Below are positions 12,988-28,458 of a DNA stretch of 64,000 nt, piece after piece. Both the position numbers and the translations under genes were made by a program. Positions within the stretch are counted from its first letter, which is position 1. Each line of letters starts with the position of its first letter. The stretch covers positions 345,134,063 through 345,198,062 of the forward strand of contig OZ024743.1 of assembly GCA_964016885.1 (NCBI GenBank), written 5' to 3'. The notes below the pieces were generated by a model. That model worked only from the letters and a program-made list of their open reading frames with translations, searched no databases and was not told the DNA's origin. The DNA comes from Eledone cirrhosa (taxonomy: Eukaryota > Mollusca > Cephalopoda > Octopoda > Eledonidae).

Positions 12988-15900
12988 AGTATGTCTGTAT
13001 GTGGGTGTTGTATATGTATGTCTATGTATGTATGTCAGTATGTGGGTGTTGTATATGTATGTCTCTGTATGTATGTCTGTATGTGGGTGTTGTATATGTA
13101 TGTCTATGTATGTATGTCAGTATGTGGGTGTTGTATATGTATGTCTATGTATGTATGTCAGTATGTGGGTGTAGTATATGTATGTCTCTGTATGTATGTC
13201 AGTATGTGGGTGTTGTATTTGTATGTCAATGTATGTATGTCTGTATGTGGGTGTTGTATATGTATGTCTATGTATGTATGTCTGTATGTGGGTGTTGTAT
13301 ATGTATGTCTCTGTATGTATGACAGTATGTGGATGTTGTATATGTATGTCTATGTATGTATGTCTGTATGTGTGTGTTGTATATGTATGTCTCTGTATGT
13401 ATGTCTGTATGTGGGTGTTGTATATGTATGTCTATGTATTTATGTCTGTATGTGTGTGTTGTATAAGTATGTCTCTGTATGTATGTCAGTATGTGGGTAT
13501 TGTTTATGTATGTCTATGTATGTATGTCTCTATGTGGGTGTTGTATATGTATGTCTATGTATTTATGTCTGTATGTGGGTGTTGTATATGTATGTCTATG
13601 TATTTATGTCTGTATGTGGGTGTTGTATATGTATGTCTCAGTATGTATGTCTGTATGTGGGTGTAGTATATGTATGTCTATGTATTTATGTCTGTATGTG
13701 GGTGTTGTATATGTATGTCTCTGTATGTATGTCTGTATGTGGGTGTTGTATTTGTATGTCTCTCTATGTATGTCAGTATGTGGGTGTTGTATATGTATGT
13801 CTATGTATGCATGTCAGTATGTGGGTGTTGTATTTGTATGTCTCTCTATGTATGTCAGTATGTGGGTGTTGTATATGTATGTCTATTTATGCATGTCAGT
13901 ATGTGGGTGTTGTATTTGTATGTCTCTCTATGTATGTCAGTATGTGGGTGTTGTATATGTATGTCTCTGTATGTATGTCAGTATGTGGGTGTTGTATAAT
14001 GTATGTCTATGTATGTATGTCTGTATGTGGGTGTTGTATATGTATGTCTATATATGTATGTCTGTATGTGGGTGTTGTATATGTACGTCTATGTATGTAT
14101 GTCTGTATGTGGGTGTTGTATATGTATGTCTCTGTATGTATGTCTGTATGTGGGTGTTGTATATGTATTTCTCTGTATGTATGTCAGTATGTGTGTGTTG
14201 TATATGTATGTCTATGTATGTATGTCAGTATGTGTATGTATGTCTGTATGTGTGTGTTGTATATATATGTCTCTGTATGTATGTCTGTATGTGGGTGTTG
14301 TATATGTATGTCTATGTATGTATGTCTGTATGTGGGTGTTGTATATGTATGTCTATGTATGTATGTCTGTATGTGGGTGTTGTATATGTATGTCTATGTA
14401 TGTATGTCTGTATGTGGGTGTTGTATATGTATGTCTATGTCTGTATGCGGGTGTTGTATATGTATGTCTGTATGTGGGTGTTGTATATGTATGTCTCTGT
14501 ATGTATGTCTGTATGTGGGTGTTGTATATGTATGTCTATGTATGTATGTCTGTATGTGGGTGTTGTATATGTATGTCTATGTATGTATGTCTGTATGTGG
14601 GTGTTGTATATGTATGTCTATGTATGTATGTCTGTATGTGGGTGTTGTATATGTATGTCTGTATGTGGGTGTTGTATATGTATGTCTATGTATGTATGTC
14701 TGTATGTGGGTGTTGTATATGTATGTCTCTGTATGTATGTCTGTATGTGGGTGTTGTATATGTATGTCTATGTATGTATGTCAGTATGTGGGTGTTGTAT
14801 ATGTATGTCTATGTATGTATGTCAGTATGTGGGTGTAGTATATGTATGTCTCTCTATGTATGTCAGTATGTGGGTGTTGTATTTGTATGTCAATGTATGT
14901 ATGTCTGTATGTGGGTGTTGTATATGTATGTCTCTGTATGTATGTCTCTGTATGTATGTCTGTATGTGGGTGTTGTATTTGTATGTCAATGTATGTATGT
15001 CTGTATGTGGGTGTTGTGTATGTATGTCTATGTATGTATGTCTGTATGTGGGTGTTGTATATGTATGTCTCTGTATGTATGTCAGTATGTGGGTGTTGTG
15101 TATGTACGTCTATGTATGTATGTCTGTATGTGTGTTTTGTATATGTATGTCTCTGTATGTATGTTTGTATGTGGGTGTTGTATATGTATGTCTTTTTATT
15201 TATGTCTGTATGTGTGTGTTGTATAAGTATGTCTCTGTATGTATGTCAGCATGTGGGTGTTGTATATGTATGTTTATGTATGTATGTCTGTATGTGGGTG
15301 TTGTATATGTATGTCTATGTATGTATGTCTGTATGTGGGTGTTGTATATGTATGTCTATGTATGTATGTCTGTATGTGGGTGTTGTATATGTATGTCTAT
15401 GTATGTATGTATGTATGTGGGTGTTGTATATGTATGTCTACGTATGTATGTCTGTATGTGGGTGTTTTATATGTATGTCTATGTATGTATGTCTGTATGT
15501 GGGTGTTGTATATGTATGTCTATGTATGTATGTCTGTATGTGGGTGTTGTATATGTATGTCTTTGTATGTATGTCAGTATGTGGGTGTTGTATATGTATG
15601 GCTATGTATGTATGTCAGTATGTGTGTGTTGTATACGTATGTCTATGTATGTATGTCTGTATGTGGGTGTTGTATATGTATGTCTCTGTATGTATGTCAG
15701 TATGTGGGTGTTGTATATGTATGTCTATGTATATATGTCAGTATGTGGGTGTTGTATATGTATGTCTATGTATGCATGTCTGTATGTGGGTGTTGTATAT
15801 GTATGTCTATGTATGTATGCCTGTATGTGGGTGTTGTATATGTATGTCTATGTATGTATGTCTGTATGTGGGTGTTGTATATGTATGTCTATGTATGTAT

Positions 15901-18900
15901 GTCAGTATGTGGGTGTTGTATATGTATGTCTATGTATGTATGTCTGTAGGTGGGTGTTGTATATGTATGTCTATATATGTATGTCTGTATGTGGGTGTTG
16001 TATATGTACGTCTATGTATGTATGTCTGTATGTGGGTGTTGTATATGTATGCCTCTGTATGTATGTCTGTATGTGGGTGTTGTATATGTATTTCTCTGTA
16101 TGTATGTCAGTATGTGTGTGTTGTATATGTATGTCTATGTATGTATGTCAGTATGTGTATGTATGTCTGTATGTGTGTGTTGTATATATATGTCTCTGTA
16201 TGTATGTCTGTATGTGGGTGTTGTATATGTATGTCTATGTATGTATGTCTGTATGTGGGTGTTGTATATGTATGTCTATGTATGTATGTCTGTATGTGGG
16301 TGTTGTATATGTATGTCTATGTATGTATGTCTGTATGTGGGTTTTGTATATGTATGTCTATGTATGTATGTCTGTATGTGGGTGTTGTATATGTATGTCT
16401 ATGTCTGTATGTGGGTGTTGTATATGTATGTCTGTATGTGGGTGTTGTATATGTATGTCTCTGTATGTATGTCTGTATGTGGGAGTTGTATATGTATGTC
16501 TATGTATGTATGTCTGTATGTGGGTGTTGTATATGTATGTCTATGTATGTATGTCTTTATGTGGGTGTTGTATATGTATGTCTATGTATGTATGTCTGTA
16601 TGTGGGTGTTGTATATGTATGTCTGTATGTGGGTGTTGTATATGTATGTCTATGTATGTATGTCTGTATGTGGGTGTTGTATATGTATGTCTATGTATGT
16701 ATGTCTGTATGTGGATGTTATATATGTATGTCTATGTATGTATGTCAGTATGTGGGTGTTTTATATGTATGTCTATGTATGTATGTCAGTATGTGGGTGT
16801 TGTATATGTATGTCTCTGTATGTATGTCAGTATGTGGGTGTTGTATTTGTATGTCAATGTATGTATGTCTGTATGTGGGTGTTGTATATGTATGTCTCTG
16901 TATGTATGTCTGTATGTGGGTGTTGTATATGTATGTCTATGTATGTATGTCAGTATGTGGGTGTTGTATATGCATGTCTCAGTATGTATGTCTGTATGTT
17001 GGTGTTGTATATGTATGTCTATGTATGTATGTCAGTATGTGGGTGTTGTATATGTATGTCTATGTATGTATGTCAGTATGTGGGTGTTGTATTTGTATGT
17101 CTCTCTATGTATGTCAGTATGTGGGTGTTGTATATGTATGTCTCTGTATGTATGTCAGTATGTGGGTGTTGTATAATGTATGTCTATGTATGTATGTCTG
17201 TATGTGGGTGTTGTATATGTATGTCTATATATGTATGTCTGTATGTGGGTGTTGTATATGTACGTCTATGTATGTATGTCTGTATGTGGGTGTTGTATAT
17301 GTATGTCTCTGTATGTATGTCTGTATGTGGGTGTTGTATATGTATTTCTCTGTATGTATGTCAGTATGTGTGTGTTGTATATGTATGTCTATGTATGTAT
17401 GTCAGTATGTGTATGTATGTCTGTATGTGTGTGTTGTATATATATGTCTCTGTATGTATGTCTGTATGTGGGTGTTGTATATGTATGTCTATGTATGTAT
17501 GTCTGTATGTGGGTGTTGTATATGTATGTCTATGTATGTATGTCTGTATGTGGGTGTTGTATATGTATGTCTATGTATGTATGTCTGTATGTGGGTGTTG
17601 TATATGTATGTCTATGTCTGTATGCGGGTGTTGTATATGTATGTCTGTATGTGGGTGTTGTATATGTATGTCTCTGTATGTATGTCTGTATGTGGGTGTT
17701 GTATATGTATGTCTATGTATGTATGTCTGTATGTGGGTGTTGTATATGTATGTCTATGTATGTATGTCTGTATGTGGGTGTTGTATATGTATGTCTATGT
17801 ATGTATGTCTGTATGTGGGTGTTGTATATGTATGTCTGTATGTGGGTGTTGTATATGTATGTCTATGTATGTATGTCTGTATGTGGGTGTTGTATATGTA
17901 TGTCTCTGTATGTATGTCTGTATGTGGGTGTTGTATATGTATGTCTATGTATGTATGTCAGTATGTGGGTGTTGTATATGTATGTCTATGTATGTATGTC
18001 AGTATGTGGGTGTAGTATATGTATGTCTCTCTATGTATGTCAGTATGTGGGTGTTGTATTTGTATGTCAATGTATGTATGTCTGTATGTGGGTGTTGTAT
18101 ATGTATGTCTCTGTATGTATGTCTCTGTATGTATGTCTGTATGTGGGTGTTGTATTTGTATGTCAATGTATGTATGTCTGTATGTGGGTGTTGTGTATGT
18201 ATGTCTATGTATGTATGTCTGTATGTGGGTGTTGTATATGTATGTCTCTGTATGTATGTCAGTATGTGGGTGTTGTGTATGTACGTCTATGTATGTATGT
18301 CTGTATGTGTGTTTTGTATATGTATGTCTCTGTATGTATGTTTGTATGTGGGTGTTGTATATGTATGTCTTTTTATTTATGTCTGTATGTGTGTGTTGTA
18401 TAAGTATGTCTCTGTATGTATGTCAGCATGTGGGTGTTGTATATGTATGTTTATGTATGTATGTCTGTATGTGGGTGTTGTATATGTATGTCTATGTATG
18501 TATGTCTGTATGTGGGTGTTGTATATGTATGTCTATGTATGTATGTCTGTATGTGGGTGTTGTATATGTATGTCTATGTATGTATGTATGTATGTGGGTG
18601 TTGTATATGTATGTCTACGTATGTATGTCTGTATGTGGGTGTTTTATATGTATGTCTATGTATGTATGTCTGTATGTGGGTGTTGTATATGTATGTCTAT
18701 GTATGTATGTCTGTATGTGGGTGTTGTATATGTATGTCTTTGTATGTATGTCAGTATGTGGGTGTTGTATATGTATGGCTATGTATGTATGTCAGTATGT
18801 GTGTGTTGTATACGTATGTCTATGTATGTATGTCTGTATGTGGGTGTTGTATATGTATGTCTCTGTATGTATGTCAGTATGTGGGTGTTGTATATGTATG

Positions 18901-19386
18901 TCTATGTATATATGTCAGTATGTGGGTGTTGTATATGTATGTCTATGTATGCATGTCTGTATGTGGGTGTTGTATATGTATGTCTATGTATGTATGCCTG
19001 TATGTGGGTGTTGTATATGTATGTCTATGTATGTATGTCTGTATGTGGGTGTTGTATATGTATGTCTATGTATGTATGTCAGTATGTGGGTGTTGTATAT
19101 GTATGTCTATGTATGTATGTCTGTATGTGGGTGTTGTATATGTATGTCTGTATGTGGGTGTTGTATATGTATGTCTATGTATGTATGTCTGTATGTGGGT
19201 GTTGTATATGTATGTCTATGTATGTATGTCTGTATGTGGGTGTTGTATATGTATGTCTATGTATGTATGTCAGTATGTGGGTGTTTTATATGTATGTCTA
19301 TGTATGTATGTCAGTATGTGGGTGTTGTATATGTATGTCTCTGTATGTATGTCAGTATGTGGGTGTTGTATATGTATGTCTCTGTA
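12988..19386 (+). repeat. 6,399-bp higher-order unit, copy 1
   Basis: The unit is the first 2.96 kb of a B block, a ~1.19-kb insert of other variant monomers (15,950 to ~17,135, beginning at a TGTAGGTGGG variant), and then the last 2.25 kb of a B block. Within it, B-block landmarks repeat at 3,177 bp (for example TATAATG at 13,997 and 17,174). The mosaic looks like the product of unequal exchange between two out-of-register B blocks. Confidence 0.8.
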
Positions 19387-22300
19387 AGTATGTCTGTATG
19401 TGGGTGTTGTATATGTATGTCTATGTATGTATGTCAGTATGTGGGTGTTGTATATGTATGTCTCTGTATGTATGTCTGTATGTGGGTGTTGTATATGTAT
19501 GTCTATGTATGTATGTCAGTATGTGGGTGTTGTATATGTATGTCTATGTATGTATGTCAGTATGTGGGTGTAGTATATGTATGTCTCTGTATGTATGTCA
19601 GTATGTGGGTGTTGTATTTGTATGTCAATGTATGTATGTCTGTATGTGGGTGTTGTATATGTATGTCTATGTATGTATGTCTGTATGTGGGTGTTGTATA
19701 TGTATGTCTCTGTATGTATGACAGTATGTGGATGTTGTATATGTATGTCTATGTATGTATGTCTGTATGTGTGTGTTGTATATGTATGTCTCTGTATGTA
19801 TGTCTGTATGTGGGTGTTGTATATGTATGTCTATGTATTTATGTCTGTATGTGTGTGTTGTATAAGTATGTCTCTGTATGTATGTCAGTATGTGGGTATT
19901 GTTTATGTATGTCTATGTATGTATGTCTCTATGTGGGTGTTGTATATGTATGTCTATGTATTTATGTCTGTATGTGGGTGTTGTATATGTATGTCTATGT
20001 ATTTATGTCTGTATGTGGGTGTTGTATATGTATGTCTCAGTATGTATGTCTGTATGTGGGTGTAGTATATGTATGTCTATGTATTTATGTCTGTATGTGG
20101 GTGTTGTATATGTATGTCTCTGTATGTATGTCTGTATGTGGGCGTTGTATTTGTATGTCTCTCTATGTATGTCAGTATGTGGGTGTTGTATATGTATGTC
20201 TATGTATGCATGTCAGTATGTGGGTGTTGTATTTGTATGTCTCTCTATGTATGTCAGTATGTGGGTGTTGTATATGTATGTCTATTTATGCATGTCAGTA
20301 TGTGGGTGTTGTATTTGTATGTCTCTCTATGTATGTCAGTATGTGGGTGTTGTATATGTATGTCTCTGTATGTATGTCAGTATGTGGGTGTTGTATAATG
20401 TATGTCTATGTATGTATGTCTGTATGTGGGTGTTGTATATGTATGTCTATATATGTATGTCTGTATGTGGGTGTTGTATATGTACGTCTATGTATGTATG
20501 TCTGTATGTGGGTGTTGTATATGTATGTCTCTGTATGTATGTCTGTATGTGGGTGTTGTATATGTATTTCTCTGTATGTATGTCAGTATGTGTGTGTTGT
20601 ATATGTATATCTATGTATGTATGTCAGTATGTGTATGTATGTCTGTATGTGTGTGTTGTATATATATGTCTCTGTATGTATGTCTGTATGTGGGTGTTGT
20701 ATATGTATGTCTATGTATGTATGTCTGTATGTGGGTGTTGTATATGTATGTCTATGTATGTATGTCTGTATGTGGGTGTTGTATATGTATGTCTATGTAT
20801 GTATGTCTGTATGTGGGTGTTGTATATGTATGTCTATGTCTGTATGCGGGTGTTGTATATGTATGTCTGTATGTGGGTGTTGTATATGTATGTCTCTGTA
20901 TGTATGTCTGTATGTGGGTGTTGTATATGTATGTCTATGTATGTATGTCTGTATGTGGGTGTTGTATATGTATGTCTATGTATGTATGTCTGTATGTGGG
21001 TGTTGTATATGTATGTCTATGTATGTATGTCTGTATGTGGGTGTTGTATATGTATGTCTGTATGTGGGTGTTGTATATATATGTCTATGTATGTATGTCT
21101 GTATGTGGGTGTTGTATATGTATGTCTCTGTATGTATGTCTGTATGTGGGTGTTGTATATGTATGTCTATGTATGTATGTCAGTATGTGGGTGTTGTATA
21201 TGTATGTCTATGTATGTATGTCAGTATGTGGGTGTAGTATATGTATGTCTCTCTATGTATGTCAGTATGTGGGTGTTGTATTTGTATGTCAATGTATGTA
21301 TGTCTGTATGTGGGTGTTGTATATGTATGTCTCTGTATGTATGTCTCTGTATGTATGTCTGTATGTGGGTGTTGTATTTGTATGTCAATGTATGTATGTC
21401 TGTATGTGGGTGTTGTGTATGTATGTCTATGTATGTATGTCTGTATGTGGGTGTTGTATATGTATGTCTCTGTATGTATGTCAGTATGTGGGTGTTGTGT
21501 ATGTACGTCTATGTATGTATGTCTGTATGTGTGTTTTGTATATGTATGTCTCTGTATGTATGTTTGTATGTGGGTGTTGTATATGTATGTCTTTTTATTT
21601 ATGTCTGTATGTGTGTGTTGTATAAGTATGTCTCTGTATGTATGTCAGCATGTGGGTGTTGTATATGTATGTTTATGTATGTATGTCTGTATGTGGGTGT
21701 TGTATATGTATGTCTATGTATGTATGTCTGTATGTGGGTGTTGTATATGTATGTCTATGTATGTATGTCTGTATGTGGGTGTTGTATATGTATGTCTATG
21801 TATGTATGTATGTATGTGGGTGTTGTATATGTATGTCTACGTATGTATGTCTGTATGTGGGTGTTTTATATGTATGTCTATGTATGTATGTCTGTATGTG
21901 GGTGTTGTATATGTATGTCTATGTATGTATGTCTGTATGTGGGTGTTGTATATGTATGTCTTTGTATGTATGTCAGTATGTGGGTGTTGTATATGTATGG
22001 CTATGTATGTATGTCAGTATGTGTGTGTTGTATACGTATGTCTATGTATGTATGTCTGTATGTGGGTGTTGTATATGTATGTCTCTGTATGTATGTCAGT
22101 ATGTGGGTGTTGTATATGTATGTCTATGTATATATGTCAGTATGTGGGTGTTGTATATGTATGTCTATGTATGCATGTCTGTATGTGGGTGTTGTATATG
22201 TATGTCTATGTATGTATGCCTGTATGTGGGTGTTGTATATGTATGTCTATGTATGTATGTCTGTATGTGGGTGTTGTATATGTATGTCTATGTATGTATG

Positions 22301-23535
22301 TCAGTATGTGGGTGTTGTATATGTATGTCTATGTATGTATGTCTGTAGGTGGGTGTTGTATATGTATGTCTATATATGTATGTCTGTATGTGGGTGTTGT
22401 ATATGTACGTCTATGTATGTATGTCTGTATGTGGGTGTTGTATATGTATGCCTCTGTATGTATGTCTGTATGTGGGTGTTGTATATGTATTTCTCTGTAT
22501 GTATGTCAGTATGTGTGTGTTGTATATGTATGTCTATGTATGTATGTCAGTATGTGTATGTATGTCTGTATGTGTGTGTTGTATATATATGTCTCTGTAT
22601 GTATGTCTGTATGTGGGTGTTGTATATGTATGTCTATGTATGTATGTCTGTATGTGGGTGTTGTATATGTATGTCTATGTATGTATGTCTGTATGTGGGT
22701 GTTGTATATGTATGTCTATGTATGTATGTCTGTATGTGGGTTTTGTATATGTATGTCTATGTATGTATGTCTGTATGTGGGTGTTGTATATGTATGTCTA
22801 TGTCTGTATGTGGGTGTTGTATATGTATGTCTGTATGTGGGTGTTGTATATGTATGTCTCTGTATGTATGTCTGTATGTGGGAGTTGTATATGTATGTCT
22901 ATGTATGTATGTCTGTATGTGGGTGTTGTATATGTATGTCTATGTATGTATGTCTTTATGTGGGTGTTGTATATGTATGTCTATGTATGTATGTCTGTAT
23001 GTGGGTGTTGTATATGTATGTCTGTATGTGGGTGTTGTATATGTATGTCTATGTATGTATGTCTGTATGTGGGTGTTGTATATGTATGTCTATGTATGTA
23101 TGTCTGTATGTGGGTGTTGTATATGTATGTCTATGTATGTATGTCAGTATGTGGGTGTTTTATATGTATGTCTATGTATGTATGTCAGTATGTGGGTGTT
23201 GTATATGTATGTCTCTGTATGTATGTCAGTATGTGGGTGTTGTATTTGTATGTCAATGTATGTATGTCTGTATGTGGGTGTTGTATATGTATGTCTCTGT
23301 ATGTATGTCTGTATGTGGGTGTTGTATATGTATGTCTATGTATGTATGTCAGTATGTGGGTGTTGTATATGTATGTCTCAGTATGTATGTCTGTATGTTG
23401 GTGTTGTATATGTATGTCTATGTATGTATGTCAGTATGTGGGTGTTGTATATGTATGTCTATGTATGTATGTCAGTATGTGGGTGTTGTATTTGTATGTC
23501 TCTCTATGTATGTCAGTATGTGGGTGTTGTATATG
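19387..23535 (+). repeat. 6,399-bp higher-order unit, copy 2 (partial)
   Basis: This stretch matches copy 1 at an offset of 6,399 bp. It includes the GTAAGT start marker (12,986 and 19,385) and the TGTAGGTGGG junction variant (15,946 and 22,345). Correspondence is lost near 23,535, where this copy has GTATCTCTATG and copy 1 has GTATGTCTCTG. A few private substitutions are visible, such as GGCGTTG at ~20,142 where the other copies have GGTGTTG. Confidence 0.8.
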
Positions 23536-26500
23536 TATCTCTATGTATGTATGTCAGTATGTGGGTGTTGTATATGTATGTCTATGTATGTATGTCAGTA
23601 TGTGGGTGTTGTATATGTATGTCTATGTATGCATGTCTGTATGTGGGTGTTGTATATGTATGTCTATGTATGCATGTCTGTATGTGGGTGTTGTATATGT
23701 ATGTCTATGTATGCATGTCTGTATGTGGGTGTTGTATATGTATGTCTATGTATGTATGTCTGTATGTGGGTGATGTATATGTATGTCTCTGTATGTATGT
23801 CAGTATGTGGGTGTTGTATATGTATGTCTATGTATGTATGTCTGTATGTGTGTGTTGTATATGTATGTCTCTGTATGTATGTCTGTATGTGGGTGTTGTA
23901 TATGTATGTCTATGTATTTATGTCTGTATGTGTGTGTTTTATAAGTATGTCTCTGTATGTATGTCAGTATGTGGGTATTGTTTATGTATGTCTATGTATG
24001 TATGTCTGTATGTGGGTGTTGTATATGTATGTCTATGTATTTATGTCTGTATGTGGGTGTTGTATATGTATGTCTATGTATGTATGTCAGTATGTGGGTG
24101 TTGTATATGTATGTCTATGTATGCATGTCTGTATGTGGGTGTTGTATATGTATGTCTATGTATGTATGTCTGTATGTGGGTGTTGTATATGTATGTCTAT
24201 GTATGTATGTCTGTATGTGGGTGTTTTATATGTATGTCTATGTATGTATGTCAGTATGTGGGTGTTGTATATGTATGTCTATGTATGTATGTCTGTATGT
24301 GGGTGTTGTATATGTATCTCTATATATGTATGTCTGTATGTGGGTGTTGTATATGTACGTCTATGTATGTATGTCTGTATGTGGGTGTTGTATATGTATG
24401 TCTCTGTATGTATGTCTGTATGTGGGTGTTGTATATGTATTTCTCTGTATGTATGTCAGTATGTGGGTGTTGTATATATATGTCTCTGTATGTATGTCTG
24501 TATGTGTGTGTTGTATATGTATGTCTATGTATGTATGTCAGTATGTGTATGTATGTCTGTATGTGTGTGTTGTATATATATGTCTCTGTATGTATGTCTG
24601 TATGTGGGTGTTGTATATGTATGTCTATGTATGTATGTCTGTATGTGGGTGTTGTATATATATGTCTCTGTATGTATGTCTGTATGTGGGTGTTGTATAT
24701 GTATGTCTATCTATGTATGTCTGTATGTGGGTGTTGTATATGTATGTCTATGTATGTATGTCTGTATGTGGGTGTTGTATATGTATGTCTATGTCTGTAT
24801 GTGGGTGTTGTATATGTATGTCTATGTATGTATGTCTGTATGTGGGTGTTGTATATGTATGTCTATGTATGTATGTCTGTATGTGGGTGTTGTATATCTA
24901 TGTCTATTTATGTATGTCTGTATGTGGGTGTTGTATATGTATGTCTATGTATGTATGTCTGTATGTGGGTGTTGTATATGTATGTCTGTATGTGGGCGTT
25001 GTATATGTATGTCTATGTATGTATGTCTGTATGTGGGTGTTGTATATGTATGTCTATGTATGTATGTCTGTATGTGGGTGTTGTATATGTATGTCTATGT
25101 ATGTATGTCAGTATGTGGGTGTTTTATATGTATGTCTATGTATGTATGTCAGTATGTGGGTGTTGTATATGTATGTCTCTGTATGTATGTCAGTATGTGG
25201 GTGTTGTATATGTATGTCTCTGTATGTATGTCTGTATGTGGGTGTTGTATATGTATGTCTATGTATGTATGTCAGTATGTGGGTGTTTTATATGTATGTC
25301 TATGTATGTATGTCAGTATGTGGGTGTTGTATATGTATGTCTCTGTATGTATGTCAGTATGTGGGTGTTGTATATGTATGTCTCTGTATGTATGTCTGTA
25401 TGTGGGTGTTGTATTTGTATGTCTCTCTATGTATGTCAGTATGTGGGTGTTGTATATGTATGTCTATGTATGCATGTCAGTATGTGGGTTTTGTATTTGT
25501 ATGTCTCTCTATGTATGTCAGTATGTGGGTGTAGTATATGTATGTCTCTGTATGTATGTCTGTATGTGGGTGTTGTATATGTATGTCTATGTATGTATGT
25601 CAGTATGTGGGTGTTGTATATGTATGTCTATGTATGCATGTCTGTATGTGGGTGTTGTATATGTATGTCTATGTATGTATGTCTGTATGTGGGTGTTGTA
25701 TATGTATGTCTATGTATGTATGTCTGTATGTGGGTGTTTTATATGTATGTCTATGTATGTATGTCAGTATGTGGGTGTTGTATATGTATGTCTATGTATG
25801 TATGTCTGTATGTGGGTGTTGTATATGTATGTCTATATATGTATGTCTGTATGTGCGTGTTGTATATGTACGTCTATGTATGTATGTCTGTATGTGGGTG
25901 TTGTATATGTATGTCTCTGTATGTATGTCTGTATGTGGGTGTTGTATATGTATTTCTCTGTATGTATGTCAGTATGTGTGTGTTGTATATGTATGTCTAT
26001 GTATGTATGTCAGTATGTGTATGTATGTCTGTATGTGTGTGTTGTATATATATGTCTCTGTATGTATGTCTGTATGTGGGTGTTGTATATGTATGTCTAT
26101 GTATGTATGTCTGTATGTGGGTGTTGTATATATATGTCTCTGTATGTATGTCTGTATGTGGGTGTTGTATATGTATGTCTATCTATGTATGTCTGTATGT
26201 GGGTGTTGTATATGTATGTCTATGTATGTATGTCTGTATGTGGGTGTTGTATATGTATGTCTCTGTATGTATGTCTGTATGTGGGTGTTGTATATGTATG
26301 TCTATGTATGTATGTCTGTATGTGGGTGTTGTATATGTATGTCTGTATGTGGGTGTTGTATATGTATGTCTCTGTATGTATGTCTGTATGTGGGTGTTGT
26401 ATATGTATGTCTCTGTATGTATGTCTGTATGTGGGTGTTGTATATGTATGTCTGTATGTGGGTGTTGTATATGTATGTCTCTGTATGTATGTCTGTATGT

Positions 26501-28458
26501 GGGTGTTGTATATGTATGTCTCTGTATGTATGTCTGTATGTGGGTGTTGTATATGTATGTCTATGTATGTATGTCTGTATGTGGGTGTTGTATATCTATG
26601 TCTATTTATGTATGTCTGTATGTGGGTGTTGTATATGTATGTCTATGTATGTATGTCTGTATGTGGGTGTTGTATATGTATGTCTGTATGTGGGCGTTGT
26701 ATATGTATGTCTATGTATGTATGTCTGTATGTGGGTGTTGTATATGTATGTCTATGTATGTATGTCTGTATGTGGGTGTTGTATATGTATGTCTATGTAT
26801 GTATGTCAGTATGAGGGTGTTTTATATGTATGTCTATGTATGTATGTCAATATGTGGGTGTTGTATATGTATGTCTCTGTATGTATGTCAGTATGTGGGT
26901 GTTGTATATGTATGTCTCTGTATGTATGTCTGTATGTGGGTGTTGTATATGTATGTCTATGTATGTATGTCAGTATGTGGGTGTTGTATATGTATGTCTC
27001 TGTATGTATGTCTGTATGTTGGTGTTGTATATGTATGTCTATGTATGCATGTCAGTATGTGGGTGTTGTATATGTATGTCTATGTATGTATGTCAGTATG
27101 TGGGTGTTGTATATGTATGTCTATGTATGTATGTCAGTATGTGGGTGTTGTATATGTATGTCTATGTATGTATGTCAGTATGTGGGTGTAGTATATGTAT
27201 GTCTCTGTATGTATGTCAGTATGTGGGTGTTGTATTTGTATGTCAATGTATGTATGTCTGTATGTGGGTGTTGTATATGTATGTCTATGTCTGTATGTCT
27301 GTATGTGGGTGTTGTATAAGTATGTCTCTGTATGTATGTCAGTATGTGGGTATTGTTTATGTATGTCTATGTATGTATGTCTGTATGTGGGTGTTGTATA
27401 TGTATGTCTATGTATTTATGTCTGTATGTGGGTGTTGTATATGTATGTCTATGTATATATGTCTGTATGTGGGTGTTGTATATGTATGTCTCAGTATGTA
27501 TGTCTGTATGTGGGTGTAGTATATGTATGTCTATGTATTTATGTCTGTATGTGGGTGTTGTATATGTATGTCTCTGTATGTATGTCTGTATGTGGGTGTT
27601 GTATATGTATGTCTCTCTATGTATGTCAGTATGTGGGTGTTGTATATGTATGTCTATGTATGCATGTCAGTATGTGGGTTTTGTATTTGTATGTCTCTCT
27701 ATGTATGTCAGTATGTGGGTGTTGTATATGTATGTCTATGTATGCATGTCTGTATGTGGGTGTTGTATATGTATGTCTATGTATGTATGTCTGTATGTGG
27801 GTGTTGTATATGTATGTCTATGTATGTATGTCTGTATGTGGGTGTTTTATATGTATGTCTATGTATGTATGTCAGTATGTGGGTGTTGTATATGTATGTC
27901 TATGTATGTATGTCTGTATGTGGGTGTTGTATATGTATGTCTATATATGTATGTCTGTATGTGGGTGTTGTATATGTACGTCTATGTATGTATGTCTGTA
28001 TGTGGGTGTTGTATATGTATGTCTCTGTATGTATGTCTGTATGTGGGTGTTGTATATGTATTTCTCTGTATGTATGTCAGTATGTGTGTGTTGTATATGT
28101 ATGTCTATGTATGTATGTCAGTATGTGTATGTATGTCTGTATGTGTGTGTTGTATATATATGTCTCTGTATGTATGTCTGTATGTGGGTGTTGTATATGT
28201 ATGTCTATGTATGTATGTCTGTATGTGGGTGTTGTATATATATGTCTCTGTATGTATGTCTGTATGTGGGTGTTGTATATGTATGTCTATCTATGTATGT
28301 CTGTATGTGGGTGTTGTATATGTATGTCTATGTATGTATGTCTGTATGTGGGTGTTGTATATGTATGTCTATGTATGTATGTCTGTATGTGGGTGTTGTA
28401 TATGTATGTCTATGTATGTATGTCTGTATGTGGGTGTTGTATATGTATGTCTATGTAT

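Noticed and set aside
19878..27191. 2,437-codon forward open frame, and many similar frames of 500 to 2,100 codons across 1 to 58,300
   Set aside because: All three forward frames are equally open and encode the same cyclic peptide. Openness follows from the A-between-T's composition of the monomer, ATGs occur several times per unit, and indels not divisible by three are freely tolerated. There is no sign of reading-frame selection.
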